Origin: Sorangium cellulosum So ce56 | GTDB lineage: Bacteria > Myxococcota_A > Polyangia > Polyangiales > Polyangiaceae | DNA: 64,000 nucleotides | Direction of reading: 5' to 3' | Assembly: GCF_000067165.1 (NCBI RefSeq) | Contig: NC_010162.1 | Location: 4,546,501 to 4,610,500, forward strand | Shown here: in pieces, positions 8,573-16,581 of the stretch | Layout of the letters: each line of letters starts with the position of its first letter | Numbering within the stretch: the first letter of the stretch is position 1 | Notes under the pieces: model-generated | What the model was told of the DNA's origin: nothing | What the model saw: the letters and a program-made list of their open reading frames with translations, nothing else | The model's database searches: none | Position numbers and translations under genes: made by a program

Positions 8573-8654
8573 GGCGTGTCCTCCAATCTTCCCTGGACAC
8601 CCCATCCGTAGATCCGTTCCTCCGGGCGCGGTAGTCCGCGCGAGGGAACGTCAC

Positions 8655-8673
8655 CTGTGCTATTTCAGCACAG
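8655..8673. promoter_or_regulatory. LysR-type operator
   Basis: Perfect inverted repeat CTGTGCT-ATTTC-AGCACAG. It contains TGCTATTTCAGCA, a textbook T-N11-A LysR box. It ends 3 nt before the regulator's ATG and sits about 80 bp from the oxidoreductase start, so it can serve autoregulation and control of the divergent gene. Confidence 0.7.
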
Positions 8674-8676
8674 ATC

Positions 8677-9612
8677 ATGGTCTCGCTCGCCGCGATCGAG
8701 CTGCTCGTCGCCACCGTCGAGGCCGGGAGCTTCTCGCGCGCCGCGCGCCGGCTCGGGGTCACGCCGTCCGCGGTGAGCCGGCGCGTGATGCGCCTCGAGC
8801 AGGAGCTCGGCGTGGCGCTCCTGGCGCGCACGACGCGGTCGCTCCGCCTGACCGACGACGGGCAGGCCTTCTACGCGCGCTGCGTCCGCATCGTCGAGGA
8901 GCTCGGGGAGGCGACCGAGGCGATCGCGCGCGCGAGCAAGAAGCCGGTGGGGCTCCTGCGCGTCGACGCGCCGGTGGCGCTCGGACGGGACGTGATCGCG
9001 CCGAGCCTGCCGCGCTTCGCGGCGCGCTACCCCGACGTCCGGATCAACCTGACGCTGCGCGATCAGCACGTCGACCCCGTGGCCGAGGGGCTCGACCTGC
9101 TCGTGCGCATCGGCCCGCTCGGCGACTCGAGCCTCGTCGCGCGCCGGCTCGGCGCGAGCCGCCTCGTCCACTGCGCGGCGCCGTCGTACATCGCGCGGCG
9201 CGGCGCGCCCGCGACGCCGGCCGATCTCGCGGGCCACGACTGCGTCGGGTACCTGCGCGACGGGCGGCCCACGGGGTTCCGCTTCCTGACCGGAGACGGC
9301 GACGCCGTGCTCGAGGTGCCCATCTCCGGGCCGTTCCACGCGAACGACGTGGATGTCCTGAGGCACCTCGCGATCGCCGGGAGCGGGATCATCGCGATGT
9401 TCGACTTCCTCGCGAAGGACGCGCTGGCCGAGGGGACGCTCGTGACCGTGCTCGACGAATTCCCGACGACGACCTGGCCGATTCACGCGCTGTACCCGAA
9501 GAACCGGCACCTCTTGCCGAAGGTGCGCGTGTTCGTCGATTTTCTCGCGGAGATCTTCGCGCCACCCTCGCCCGAGCGCCGGGGAGAGCGCCGGCGGAGC
9601 GGGCGACGTTGA
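8677..9612 (+). CDS. LysR-family transcriptional regulator
   Basis: A 311-residue LysR protein. The N-terminal winged HTH is unmistakable (FSRAARRLGVTPSAVSRRVM, residues about 19-38), followed by a linker helix and a periplasmic-binding-fold effector domain (PVGLLRVDAPVALGRDVIAP onward). The closest well-known architecture is the CrgA/DmlR/AaeR group that controls adjacent oxidoreductases. The ATG has no ribosome site because the operator occupies that stretch. The transcript may be leaderless, or translation may start slightly downstream. The C-terminal tail is Arg-rich (ERRGERRRSGRR). Confidence 0.88.
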   Translation: MVSLAAIELLVATVEAGSFSRAARRLGVTPSAVSRRVMRLEQELGVALLARTTRSLRLTDDGQAFYARCVRIVEELGEATEAIARASKKPVGLLRVDAPVALGRDVIAPSLPRFAARYPDVRINLTLRDQHVDPVAEGLDLLVRIGPLGDSSLVARRLGASRLVHCAAPSYIARRGAPATPADLAGHDCVGYLRDGRPTGFRFLTGDGDAVLEVPISGPFHANDVDVLRHLAIAGSGIIAMFDFLAKDALAEGTLVTVLDEFPTTTWPIHALYPKNRHLLPKVRVFVDFLAEIFAPPSPERRGERRRSGRR

Positions 9613-9640
9613 GCGCTCCTCCCGGGGGCCGTCAGCGCTG

Positions 9641-10978
9641 TCAGAACTGGTAGAGCCCGCCCGCCTCGACGCCCCAGCCGGTGCGGTCGGCGTCATGCTG
9701 CACTGCGGCCGCCGGATCGAGCTTGTGGCGCGTGAGCAACAGGGAGGGCTCGAGCACGATCGAGAGCCCCTTCAGGGGCGCGAAGGCATACCCCGCGCGC
9801 AGGGTCACGTTGCGCTCGATGCCGGGACCATTGGCGCCCACGCGCGCGGGAGCCGTGGCCGGCGTGCCGCCCGCCGCGGGTGTTCCGGGCGTGTAGCCGA
9901 GCTGCATCTCGTCGGTGCTGAGCACCATCGCGGTCCCGGCGACGAGGTGCAAAGAGTGCTTGTCGAACGTGACCTTCCCCGACACCCAGCCGCCTACCTC
10001 GGCGACGTCGTCCGTGCGATAGCCCTGCCCGAGCGTCAGGAGACCCAGGTTGGCGAGGTTCTTCCCGCCGTACGCTTCGGCCCGCACGTTCAGCGAACCG
10101 CTCGTGATCTCGCCGAACAGGTTGCCGCCGAGCGCCAGCCGACCCTCTTCGGTCGGCAGGTTCGCGTCGAAGGCGAGCCGCGTGCCGATCACCGAGGCGC
10201 CCACCCATGCTGTCTTCTCGGCGCGATAGCTCGCGCGCAGCGCGACGGTCGGCGTGCGCGAGTACTCGACGTTGTTGAGGATGGCCGTGACGTTCTGGCT
10301 GACAAGACCGAGCGCGGCGCCCACCTCGAGGCTGCCGACGTTCGCCAGGTAGATGAACTGGTGGCGCACGAAGCCCGAGTTTCCGGACTGAAACATCCCG
10401 CCCACGAGGTTGTACGTGTGCGTGTTCAGCGGCGAGAACAGATCCCAGGTCTGGCCGAGCGTGAGCTTGTGCCCGTCGGCGGGAGTCCAGTCCAGGAACG
10501 CCTGACGCACGCGAAGGCTCGTCCCCTGGGCCGGAGAGGACTTGCCGAAATCGATGAAATCGACCTCGACCTGCCCCTTCACCGGCGTGCCCTCCCCGAC
10601 GGCCACGCCAAGGCGCGTCTGCTGCGCCTGAAAGGTGAGGCCCACGGCGTCCGGATCGGCGAGGAACAGCGGGTTCACCGCGGCCGTCGGGGCGGTGTAG
10701 TTCGGGTTGCCGAAGGACTCGAGGCCGTTCCCCACGACGACCGTGGGCTTGACGATCCCGTAGACACGCACGAGAGGCTTGTCATCGGCCTTCTTCTGCT
10801 CGACAGGCGGCGGAGGAGGCTCGGGACGGGGCTCCTCCACGGGCGTCGGCGCGGCCGCGCCCGGCGCAGCCTGCTGAGCCGCCTCCGCCGGCTGCGCATT
10901 GCTCGTGGCCGGCGCAGCGACCCCGGCCAGCGCGAGAGAGACGACAAGGGCTGCGCTGGGCGTCTTCCAAGTGATCAT
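9641..10978 (-). CDS. Porin-like outer-membrane beta-barrel protein
   Basis: A 445-residue exported protein. A signal peptide (ALVVSLALAGVAAPATSNAQ) is followed by an Ala/Pro-rich linker (about 30-70) and then about 370 residues of alternating amphipathic strands ending in GLYQF, the terminal Phe expected for Bam-inserted barrels. The RVYGIVKPTVVVGNG start of the barrel and LTLGQTWDLFSPLN resemble DcaP-like/trimeric porins. The start ATG at 10978 has GGAGGAGA 8 nt upstream; the two-codon longer TTG form is less likely. It converges with the LysR gene. The substrate cannot be read from sequence. Confidence 0.75.
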   Translation of the reverse strand: MITWKTPSAALVVSLALAGVAAPATSNAQPAEAAQQAAPGAAAPTPVEEPRPEPPPPPVEQKKADDKPLVRVYGIVKPTVVVGNGLESFGNPNYTAPTAAVNPLFLADPDAVGLTFQAQQTRLGVAVGEGTPVKGQVEVDFIDFGKSSPAQGTSLRVRQAFLDWTPADGHKLTLGQTWDLFSPLNTHTYNLVGGMFQSGNSGFVRHQFIYLANVGSLEVGAALGLVSQNVTAILNNVEYSRTPTVALRASYRAEKTAWVGASVIGTRLAFDANLPTEEGRLALGGNLFGEITSGSLNVRAEAYGGKNLANLGLLTLGQGYRTDDVAEVGGWVSGKVTFDKHSLHLVAGTAMVLSTDEMQLGYTPGTPAAGGTPATAPARVGANGPGIERNVTLRAGYAFAPLKGLSIVLEPSLLLTRHKLDPAAAVQHDADRTGWGVEAGGLYQF

Positions 10979-11333
10979 GAACAATCTCCTCCGGCGGTGA
11001 ATCGGCTACGCGGGTTCACGTTCCGACGTCCACGAGGGCTGCATCGGCGCCGCCGTCGACCACGCCACCCGTCATGTCGGTAGTCACGTGGGTCTCCCGA
11101 GAGCATGGTCCGCGCAAAGCGATTTCAATACGCCGACAATCTTATCGTGGGCTGTGAATGGCGGGACACCCTACTACCGATCCGTCGGGCTACCAAAAAA
11201 TACGCCCCAAATCAACGGGGATCCCCGCGGCGAGCGCTCGGCGCGGTGGCGCGAGCCGGAGCGCGTGGACGCCGACAGATAAAGATCAATCCGGATCGTA
11301 GCTCCCCGCCAGCCGCGCGGGCCGCCCCAGGGA
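10979..11333. other. Intergenic region upstream of the porin-like gene
   Basis: About 355 bases, distinctly less GC-rich than its surroundings around 11110-11215, as expected for a promoter region. It carries AATACGCC twice (11127-11134 and 11199-11206), each followed by a short A-rich tract with AATC. No credible ORF is present; a 64-codon plus-strand frame there has no ribosome site. Confidence 0.4.
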
Positions 11334-11762
11334 CTAGACCGTGCCCTCCGGCGCGCGCTGGCGGAGCGCGTCCTCCAGCGCGCGCTCGAACACCGCGCGC
11401 GACGGATGGACGGTCAGCTTCCGGATGGCGGTATTCGCGATCTGAACCCCGAAGATGACCACCCTGGATTGGAGCAGGAAGTGACCTCCCTCGACCGCAT
11501 GAAGGACGGAAATCGTCGCCGCGGTCAGCCGCGTGCGCGTCACGTGCTCGTAATCGGTCATCGCCTCCCAGTCATTGAAGACCAGCACTCGGCCCTCCGC
11601 GGCGACCCGCCGCAAGAACACCTCCTCGATCGCCGCGGCGCCCGCCTCCACCAGCACTCCGGTGACACACGTGACCATCAGCGCCGGCGCGGGACACCAG
11701 ATCTTTACCGTGCCCTCGTTGCACCAGTGGGTCTGAAGCGGACGGGCAGGGAGCGGGACCAT
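11334..11762 (-). CDS. Hypothetical protein of a myxobacterial paralogous family (STAS/SpoIIAA-like size)
   Basis: About 142 residues with alternating beta/alpha pattern: VKIWCPAPALMVTCVTGVLV, then GRVLVFNDWEAMTDYE, then a C-terminal helix (AVFERALEDALRQRAP). This resembles short proteins found in many copies in Sorangium-type genomes, with a fold-like pattern similar to SpoIIAA/STAS. No catalytic residues are identifiable. The start is uncertain: ATG 11762 has no ribosome site and a shorter form starting near VTCVTG is possible. It is transcribed alone. Confidence 0.55.
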   Translation of the reverse strand: MVPLPARPLQTHWCNEGTVKIWCPAPALMVTCVTGVLVEAGAAAIEEVFLRRVAAEGRVLVFNDWEAMTDYEHVTRTRLTAATISVLHAVEGGHFLLQSRVVIFGVQIANTAIRKLTVHPSRAVFERALEDALRQRAPEGTV

Positions 11763-12030
11763 ACAGCTGGCGGGTAGACTGGGCCGCGGGCGACCGTTCG
11801 TCGAGGACCTCGTCGCAAGATCTGCATCCAGAGGAGGAGCAGCGCAACGGGCCAGCCTCTCTGCACTGTTGTGTTGTGAGAAACCCGACCATCACGCGAA
11901 GTGAAACATTCAATTCGGGCGGCTGAAAACAACCCGTGCAGTTCTCCTGTCACAGCGACGGATCTTTATGCTGCCCGGGGCCGAGTCCGCCTCGCCTGCG
12001 CGCGGCGCGCGCTCCGGGCAGACTGCCCCG

Positions 12031-12891
12031 TCAGGGCTTCGCGGCGCCCGCCATGAACGCGGCGAACGCGTCGGCGTACTCTGGATGCCAGCGCGACAGC
12101 GCAGGTCGGTTCCGGATCAGGTCGTCGGCCGCCCACTGCACGCGGCGCTCGTCCATCTCGCGCGTCACCGCGTTGTCGGGACAGAGCAGATAGAAGTCGC
12201 CGCGGGCCATGCCGCCGATCATCCGATCCACCACCTGATCGGCGGTCCATGCCTCCGCGGGCTTCTCCGGGCCTCGCGCGGTCATCGCGGTGAACGTGTA
12301 GCCCGGGATCAGCAGATGGGCGGTGATCTTGCAGCCCGCCACGTTGCGCAGCTCGTGGGCGAGCTGCTCTGTCAGCACCTTCACGCCGGCCTTCGAGACG
12401 TTGTAGGCAGCGTCGCCGGGCGGGGTGGTGATGCCCTGCTTCGAGCCCGTGTTGACGATGGCGCAGGGGGTTCCCTGCGCGATCATCGCCTCGGTGAACG
12501 CCTGCACGCCGTGGATCACGCCCCACAGATTGACCTCGATGAGCCGCCGCCAGCGCTCGATGTCCTTCCACGGCTTGCCGCCGCCGCCGACTCCGGCGTT
12601 GTTCATCAGGACCGCGACCTCGCCGAACGCGTCGTAGGCGGCCTGCTTCAACCGATGCACGTCCTCGAGCCTGGCGACGTCGGCCGGCACCGCGCGCACA
12701 TCGGCCTGGCCGCCGGGCGCGGCGGCGGCGACGCGCCCGGCGGCCTCGTGCAGCGCCGGTCCGTCCAGGTCGGCGAGACAGACCTTCATGCCCATGCGCG
12801 CGAAGCGCTCGGCGGCCGCGAGGCCGATGCCGCTGGCGGCGCCGGTCACCACGGCGGCGCGGCCAGGTGTCAATGCGGGATGGTCATTCAC
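12031..12891 (-). CDS. Short-chain dehydrogenase/reductase (SDR)
   Basis: A 286-residue classical SDR. The Rossmann signature TGAASGIG is at residues 16-23, NNAG near 93-96, and the catalytic Ser/Tyr/Lys are represented by the IVNTGSKQG strand and YNVSK at about 167. It acts on an alcohol/ketone substrate with NAD(P). The long C-terminal part (IRNRPALSRWHPEYADAFAA) resembles SDRs near fatty-acid or xenobiotic degradation genes, but substrate cannot be assigned. Divergent from the MbtH-like gene. Confidence 0.85.
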   Translation of the reverse strand: MNDHPALTPGRAAVVTGAASGIGLAAAERFARMGMKVCLADLDGPALHEAAGRVAAAAPGGQADVRAVPADVARLEDVHRLKQAAYDAFGEVAVLMNNAGVGGGGKPWKDIERWRRLIEVNLWGVIHGVQAFTEAMIAQGTPCAIVNTGSKQGITTPPGDAAYNVSKAGVKVLTEQLAHELRNVAGCKITAHLLIPGYTFTAMTARGPEKPAEAWTADQVVDRMIGGMARGDFYLLCPDNAVTREMDERRVQWAADDLIRNRPALSRWHPEYADAFAAFMAGAAKP

Positions 12892-13074
12892 AGCAGATCT
12901 CCGTCATGTGTTGATGGCGCGCCGCCTCTGGCGCGGCGATCGGGGCGAGCATAGTGGGCGCCGGCGGGTCGGGCCACGGCCATCCGGCGTGAAGTGGCCA
13001 CCTCCACGAATGGCTTGCATGCCACCGCAGCCGCTCCTACCATGCGCGCTGGCCGACAGCCGCGCAGGTGCACG

Positions 13075-13293
13075 ATGAGCGACTCCGAGGACAGCGAGAC
13101 CATCTTCCGGGTGGTCGTCAATCACGAAGAACAGTACTCGATCTGGCCGGCGACCCGTGATCTGCCGCTCGGCTGGCGTGCCGAGGGCACCGAGGGGACG
13201 CGCGCGGCGTGCCTCCAGCACATCGAGAAGGTCTGGACCGACATGCGGCCGCTGAGCCTGCGCCAGGCCATGGATGGTCAAGGCGGTCAATGA
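13075..13293 (+). CDS. MbtH-like protein, orphan
   Basis: A 72-residue MbtH family protein with the diagnostic core FRVVVNHEEQYSIWP, LPLGWRAEGTEGT and IEKVWTDMRPLSLR. MbtH proteins bind adenylation domains of non-ribosomal peptide synthetases and are needed for their folding or activity. No NRPS gene is in this window, so it must serve synthetases in trans. The ATG at 13075 is preceded by AGGTG; the longer in-frame form starting at 12994 is not expected for the family. The C-terminus has a short extension (QAMDGQGGQ). Confidence 0.9.
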   Translation: MSDSEDSETIFRVVVNHEEQYSIWPATRDLPLGWRAEGTEGTRAACLQHIEKVWTDMRPLSLRQAMDGQGGQ

Positions 13294-13341
13294 CCGCCGT
13301 CCCGCGCGCGTGCTCCAGGGCGCGCGCGCCGCGAGGCCGCC

Positions 13342-14064
13342 TCAGCCCGCCGCCCATCCGATCACCAGTCGGCCGACGGCGAGGATCACCAGCAGGCTGA
13401 CCGCGAAGCAGCCGAGTCCCGGGCGCTTGCCGTTATCGCCTGCTCCCGCCACCTGCAGGCTCACCGCGCCCGGAGGATCCAGGCACTTTTTTTTTACGGT
13501 GGGCACCCGCTTCCACCGCGCGGGCGCGGCTTCGCCCTCGAGCAGCGCCACCGGGGGCGTGCGCTTCACGATCGCCATCGCGCGCGCCGCCCGGCTCTCC
13601 GGAGCACCCCGCCTCGACGCGCGGATCGCCGCCTCGGGCAGCCCGAACACCTCGCCGGAGCCGTACGTCCCCGCGAGGCCCTCGAGCACGCGAAGGTGCC
13701 AGTCGGCGGGGATCGCCCCGGGCAGCGCCTCGATCGCCTCCTCCGGGATCGGCGGGAACCACACGGCGAAGTGCTGGACCTGCCTTCCGGTCCAGTCCTT
13801 CCGCGCCGGATCGAGGAAGCGCGTCGCCACGTAGGGAAACACGAGAGGGCCTCTCGGCCCGGGCTCGTCGATCTCGAGCAGGCCATAACGGAGCTCTCCG
13901 GCGCTCGCGTCGGCGTCGCCGATCATGGCCTCGAGCGCCGTGAGCCAGGCGGGGAGCGCCGGGATCTCGGGCACGCAGATGAACTCGTAGTCCCAGTGCT
14001 CGCCGCGCGTCCTCCAGAGGAGGCGCGAGGTCTCGACGACGGGCGCTGGCGCGGGCGCGAGCAT
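13342..14064 (-). CDS. Hypothetical protein with C-terminal membrane anchor, last gene of GTPase operon
   Basis: A 240-residue protein. The first 170 residues are soluble and Trp/Pro-rich (TRGEHWDYEFICVPEIPALP), of no recognised family. The C-terminus has one hydrophobic segment (LGCFAVSLLVILAVGRLVIG), suggesting a tail anchor. It starts 7 nt after the GTPase stop, so the two are co-transcribed. Its codons for VKKKC contain nine consecutive A residues, forming A-AAA-AAG in the reading phase, a classic -1 slippery heptamer; slippage would replace the anchor with about 17 hydrophilic residues. Function may be as GTPase effector or membrane docking partner; that is inference. Confidence 0.65.
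   Translation of the reverse strand: MLAPAPAPVVETSRLLWRTRGEHWDYEFICVPEIPALPAWLTALEAMIGDADASAGELRYGLLEIDEPGPRGPLVFPYVATRFLDPARKDWTGRQVQHFAVWFPPIPEEAIEALPGAIPADWHLRVLEGLAGTYGSGEVFGLPEAAIRASRRGAPESRAARAMAIVKRTPPVALLEGEAAPARWKRVPTVKKKCLDPPGAVSLQVAGAGDNGKRPGLGCFAVSLLVILAVGRLVIGWAAG
13487..13495 (-). other. Possible programmed -1 frameshift (A9) site
   Basis: Nine T on the plus strand give GTA-AAA-AAA-AAG in the gene at 13342-14064. The in-phase heptamer A-AAA-AAG is the strongest known bacterial -1 slippery sequence (as in dnaX). After a -1 shift the frame reads VPGSSGRGEPAGGGSRR and stops at 13433, so the transmembrane tail is lost. Confidence 0.4.
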
Positions 14065-14071
14065 GGCTGTC

Positions 14072-15160
14072 CTACTGGTTCTGGTGGTAGGCCCGCGCCC
14101 CCTCGTCGTTGCGCAGGGCCGCGGCCATCGCGCTCAGGACCGCCGTGAACGCGTCGCCCCTCCGGATCGCCCCCTCGCGGGTCTTCTGGAGCCTGTCGAG
14201 CCGCGTGGTCGCGAAATCCTTGATCGAGACGAACCGGAGGATCTTGCTCACGATCTGGTATCGCTTCGGGAGGAAGTCGTCGAGGGAGTCGACGAACGTG
14301 ACCAGATCGCGCAGGCCCTGGAAGAACGTCTCTCCGGCCGACCTCTCCTTCCGCGTGGCCTGCGCCTCGCGGACCGCGCCCTCGACGGTGCTCACGAGGA
14401 CCGCGGGCGCGAGCGTGCGCACGCCGAGCGAGGTGCCCGGGTCGACCTGCGCGCCGGCGTCGACCGGCGCGGCGACCGACGAGAGCAGCATGAACCGGTG
14501 GCCGAACGCGCGCTCGGCGCGGAGCACGGCGCAGAGCTTGGCGAGCTGATCGTCGGCGTCGCGGCAGACCTCGCGCTCGAAGTCGCTCGCGCTGTACTCC
14601 GGCGGGAACAGGTCGGCCTTGCTGAGGGCGAGGATCCACTCGCGCGGGAAGCTCACCTCGTCGCCGGTGGCGGCGCTGGTCCGGCGCAGCCGGTCGCACT
14701 CGTCGGCGAAGTGCTCGAAGAGCCACCGGATGTAGCCGGTCCCCTCGCTCCGGTACTTCGCGCCGTCCGCAAGGAGGATCCCCACATGGCTCATGCCGAG
14801 CTTGAGCAGGCCCTGGCGCATCGCCTCCCGCTCTTCCGCGTCGATCGGCTCGTCCTCCCACCAGCGCCCGGGGTAGTCGTACCAGTGGATGCGGACCGCC
14901 GCCTCCGGCAGGTCCCTCGGGAAGAAGTCGAACTCGTACGCGTCGAAGCGCGTGCTGCCGTCCGGGAACCTGCCCTCTTCGAGGCGGTAGAAGCGCCCGA
15001 GGAGCTGGTTGCCCTGCGCCTTGTTGACCGCCTGGATCTTGTACGCGTGCTCGATCTGAAACGAGGGCTGCGTCTGCGCCCGGTAGAAGGCCGCCAGGAG
15101 GACCGTCTTGCCTGCGCCGGAGGCGCCGAACAGGGCGACGTGCAGATCGAGCGGCGGCAT
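14072..15160 (-). CDS. TRAFAC-like small GTPase domain protein
   Basis: A 362-residue P-loop protein. Walker A is GASGAGKT (residues 12-19), the DxxG-type switch is YDYPGRWW (about 95), and the base-specificity motif is SKAD within LALSKADLF (about 178), consistent with a GTPase rather than an ATPase. The C-terminal half is helical and may be an effector domain. The ATG lies 2 nt after the lipoprotein stop, with AAGGAG overlapping that stop. The family appears close to the uncharacterised bacterial double-GTPase/TRAFAC group. It is the only cytosolic enzyme in an operon of envelope proteins, so a signalling or assembly role at the membrane is inferred. Confidence 0.72.
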   Translation of the reverse strand: MPPLDLHVALFGASGAGKTVLLAAFYRAQTQPSFQIEHAYKIQAVNKAQGNQLLGRFYRLEEGRFPDGSTRFDAYEFDFFPRDLPEAAVRIHWYDYPGRWWEDEPIDAEEREAMRQGLLKLGMSHVGILLADGAKYRSEGTGYIRWLFEHFADECDRLRRTSAATGDEVSFPREWILALSKADLFPPEYSASDFEREVCRDADDQLAKLCAVLRAERAFGHRFMLLSSVAAPVDAGAQVDPGTSLGVRTLAPAVLVSTVEGAVREAQATRKERSAGETFFQGLRDLVTFVDSLDDFLPKRYQIVSKILRFVSIKDFATTRLDRLQKTREGAIRRGDAFTAVLSAMAAALRNDEGARAYHQNQ

Positions 15161-15162
15161 GA

Positions 15163-16581
15163 CTACTCCTTCTCCCGCACCTCGACCTCCATCTGCCTGA
15201 CGCTCGATCCGCCCCGCGTGTCGTGGACGACCGCCCACAGCGACACGCGCCCCGGCTTCGAGGGCGGCGTCCAGGTGGTCCCGTGGCGCTCGCCGGGGCC
15301 CGTCACCGCGTCGCTCACGAGGCGCCTCGCCCCGTCGAATCCGCCCCCGTCCGTGTAGTAGTCGACCCAGATCGCCTCGCGCGCGGGCGGCCCCCCGAGC
15401 CCCGTGGCCTCCACGTCCACGTCGGCGGCGCCCGGCGGCACGATCACGTCGATGTCGTAGGTCGTGCACTCGTCGGCGTCCGGCTCTGCCTGGCCGCATC
15501 CCTGGGCCTTCGTTTCCGGCCGGATGCACGGCTCCACGACGGGCAGGCCGCTCTCGCCGAGCGCGACCTCCTTGTCGTCCAGCTTCAGCGTGAAGGCGTC
15601 GATGGGCGGGTTCGTGTTGGCTCGCTGATCCGAATCCTGGAAGACAAACACCTGCGTGTAGCCCACGACGAAGCTGTCCGGACCGAGCACCTTCCCGTCC
15701 TCGTCGACGCACTCCAGTGGAATCTCGATGCCGCCGGCCAGCGCCGCGGATATCGCCGCGGACATCGCCGCGAGCGGGTCATCGCCTGCCAGCATCGCCT
15801 CCAGCGCTGCGGACAGCGCCGGAGTCGGCCGCATCTTGCCGGCGCACACGGCGAACAACACGTAGGCCGACGAGTACTTCGTTCCGGCCGCCGTGGTTCC
15901 TGCGTCCTCCCGCCTGAGGATGTCGCCGGACAGCGTCCACGTAAACGACGCTGCGTTGGGCTTGCCGCTCAGCTCCGATTCGAGCTCCTGGCGCTTGAAG
16001 AGAGCGGTCTGCTCCTCCTGGCCGCCATTGCCGTCGCCGTTGCCTCCGTCGCCATCGTTGGCACCGCCGCCGTTGGCGCTGCCTCCGTCGCCATCGTTGG
16101 CACCGCCGCCGTTGGCGCTGCCGCCGTTGCCACCGTCGCCGCCGCCGTTGGCGCTGCCGCCGTTGCCACCGTCGCCGTTGGCGTTGCCACTGCCGCCGTT
16201 GCCGCCGCCGCCGTTGCCGCCGCCACCTCCGCCTCCCTGCGGCGGGATCTTTGCCGCTATGTAGGTGCCTATCCACTGCCCGAGGCACCCGATCTGCGCG
16301 TCCACGCCGACAGGCGGGTTCACGCAGCCCCCGATCCACATGACCTCGACGTTCCGCGGGTTGCCGTCGGCGTCGCCCAGCGCGTCGGCGTACGTCATCT
16401 GGAACGTCACGGGCGTGCCCCGCAACGGGTATGGCTTGTCCGCCGTCACGGCGAGGACGCGGAGCCCCTCGACCTCGGACGACGGAGCCAGGTCGCTCCC
16501 CGAGCAGCAGGGAATGCCGAGGGCCAGGGTCGAGAGCGCGGCGAGCAGCGCGCGGCGAGAGGGCAGTCGGGTCCGTTTCAT
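15163..16581 (-). CDS. Lipoprotein with Gly/Asn-rich repeat linker
   Basis: A 472-residue exported protein with signal sequence LLAALSTLALGIPCCSG (lipobox-like IPC at about 24-26). Residues about 114-187 are a low-complexity linker of Gly, Asn, Asp, Ser and Ala with near-identical repeats of NGGGANDGDGGSA. The rest is predicted beta-rich with paired cysteines (GGCVNPPVG, ECTTYDIDVIVPPGAADV), ending in an Ig-like WTPPSKPGRVSLWAVVHDTR. Its ATG overlaps the stop of the TonB receptor gene and its stop is 2 nt from the GTPase, so it belongs to one operon. Probably a surface partner of the receptor. Confidence 0.75.
   Translation of the reverse strand: MKRTRLPSRRALLAALSTLALGIPCCSGSDLAPSSEVEGLRVLAVTADKPYPLRGTPVTFQMTYADALGDADGNPRNVEVMWIGGCVNPPVGVDAQIGCLGQWIGTYIAAKIPPQGGGGGGGNGGGGNGGSGNANGDGGNGGSANGGGDGGNGGSANGGGANDGDGGSANGGGANDGDGGNGDGNGGQEEQTALFKRQELESELSGKPNAASFTWTLSGDILRREDAGTTAAGTKYSSAYVLFAVCAGKMRPTPALSAALEAMLAGDDPLAAMSAAISAALAGGIEIPLECVDEDGKVLGPDSFVVGYTQVFVFQDSDQRANTNPPIDAFTLKLDDKEVALGESGLPVVEPCIRPETKAQGCGQAEPDADECTTYDIDVIVPPGAADVDVEATGLGGPPAREAIWVDYYTDGGGFDGARRLVSDAVTGPGERHGTTWTPPSKPGRVSLWAVVHDTRGGSSVRQMEVEVREKE

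Noticed and set aside
16010..16240. Periodic repeats resembling a CRISPR array
   Set aside because: They are in-frame Gly/Asn codons of a lipoprotein linker, contiguous and without unique spacers.
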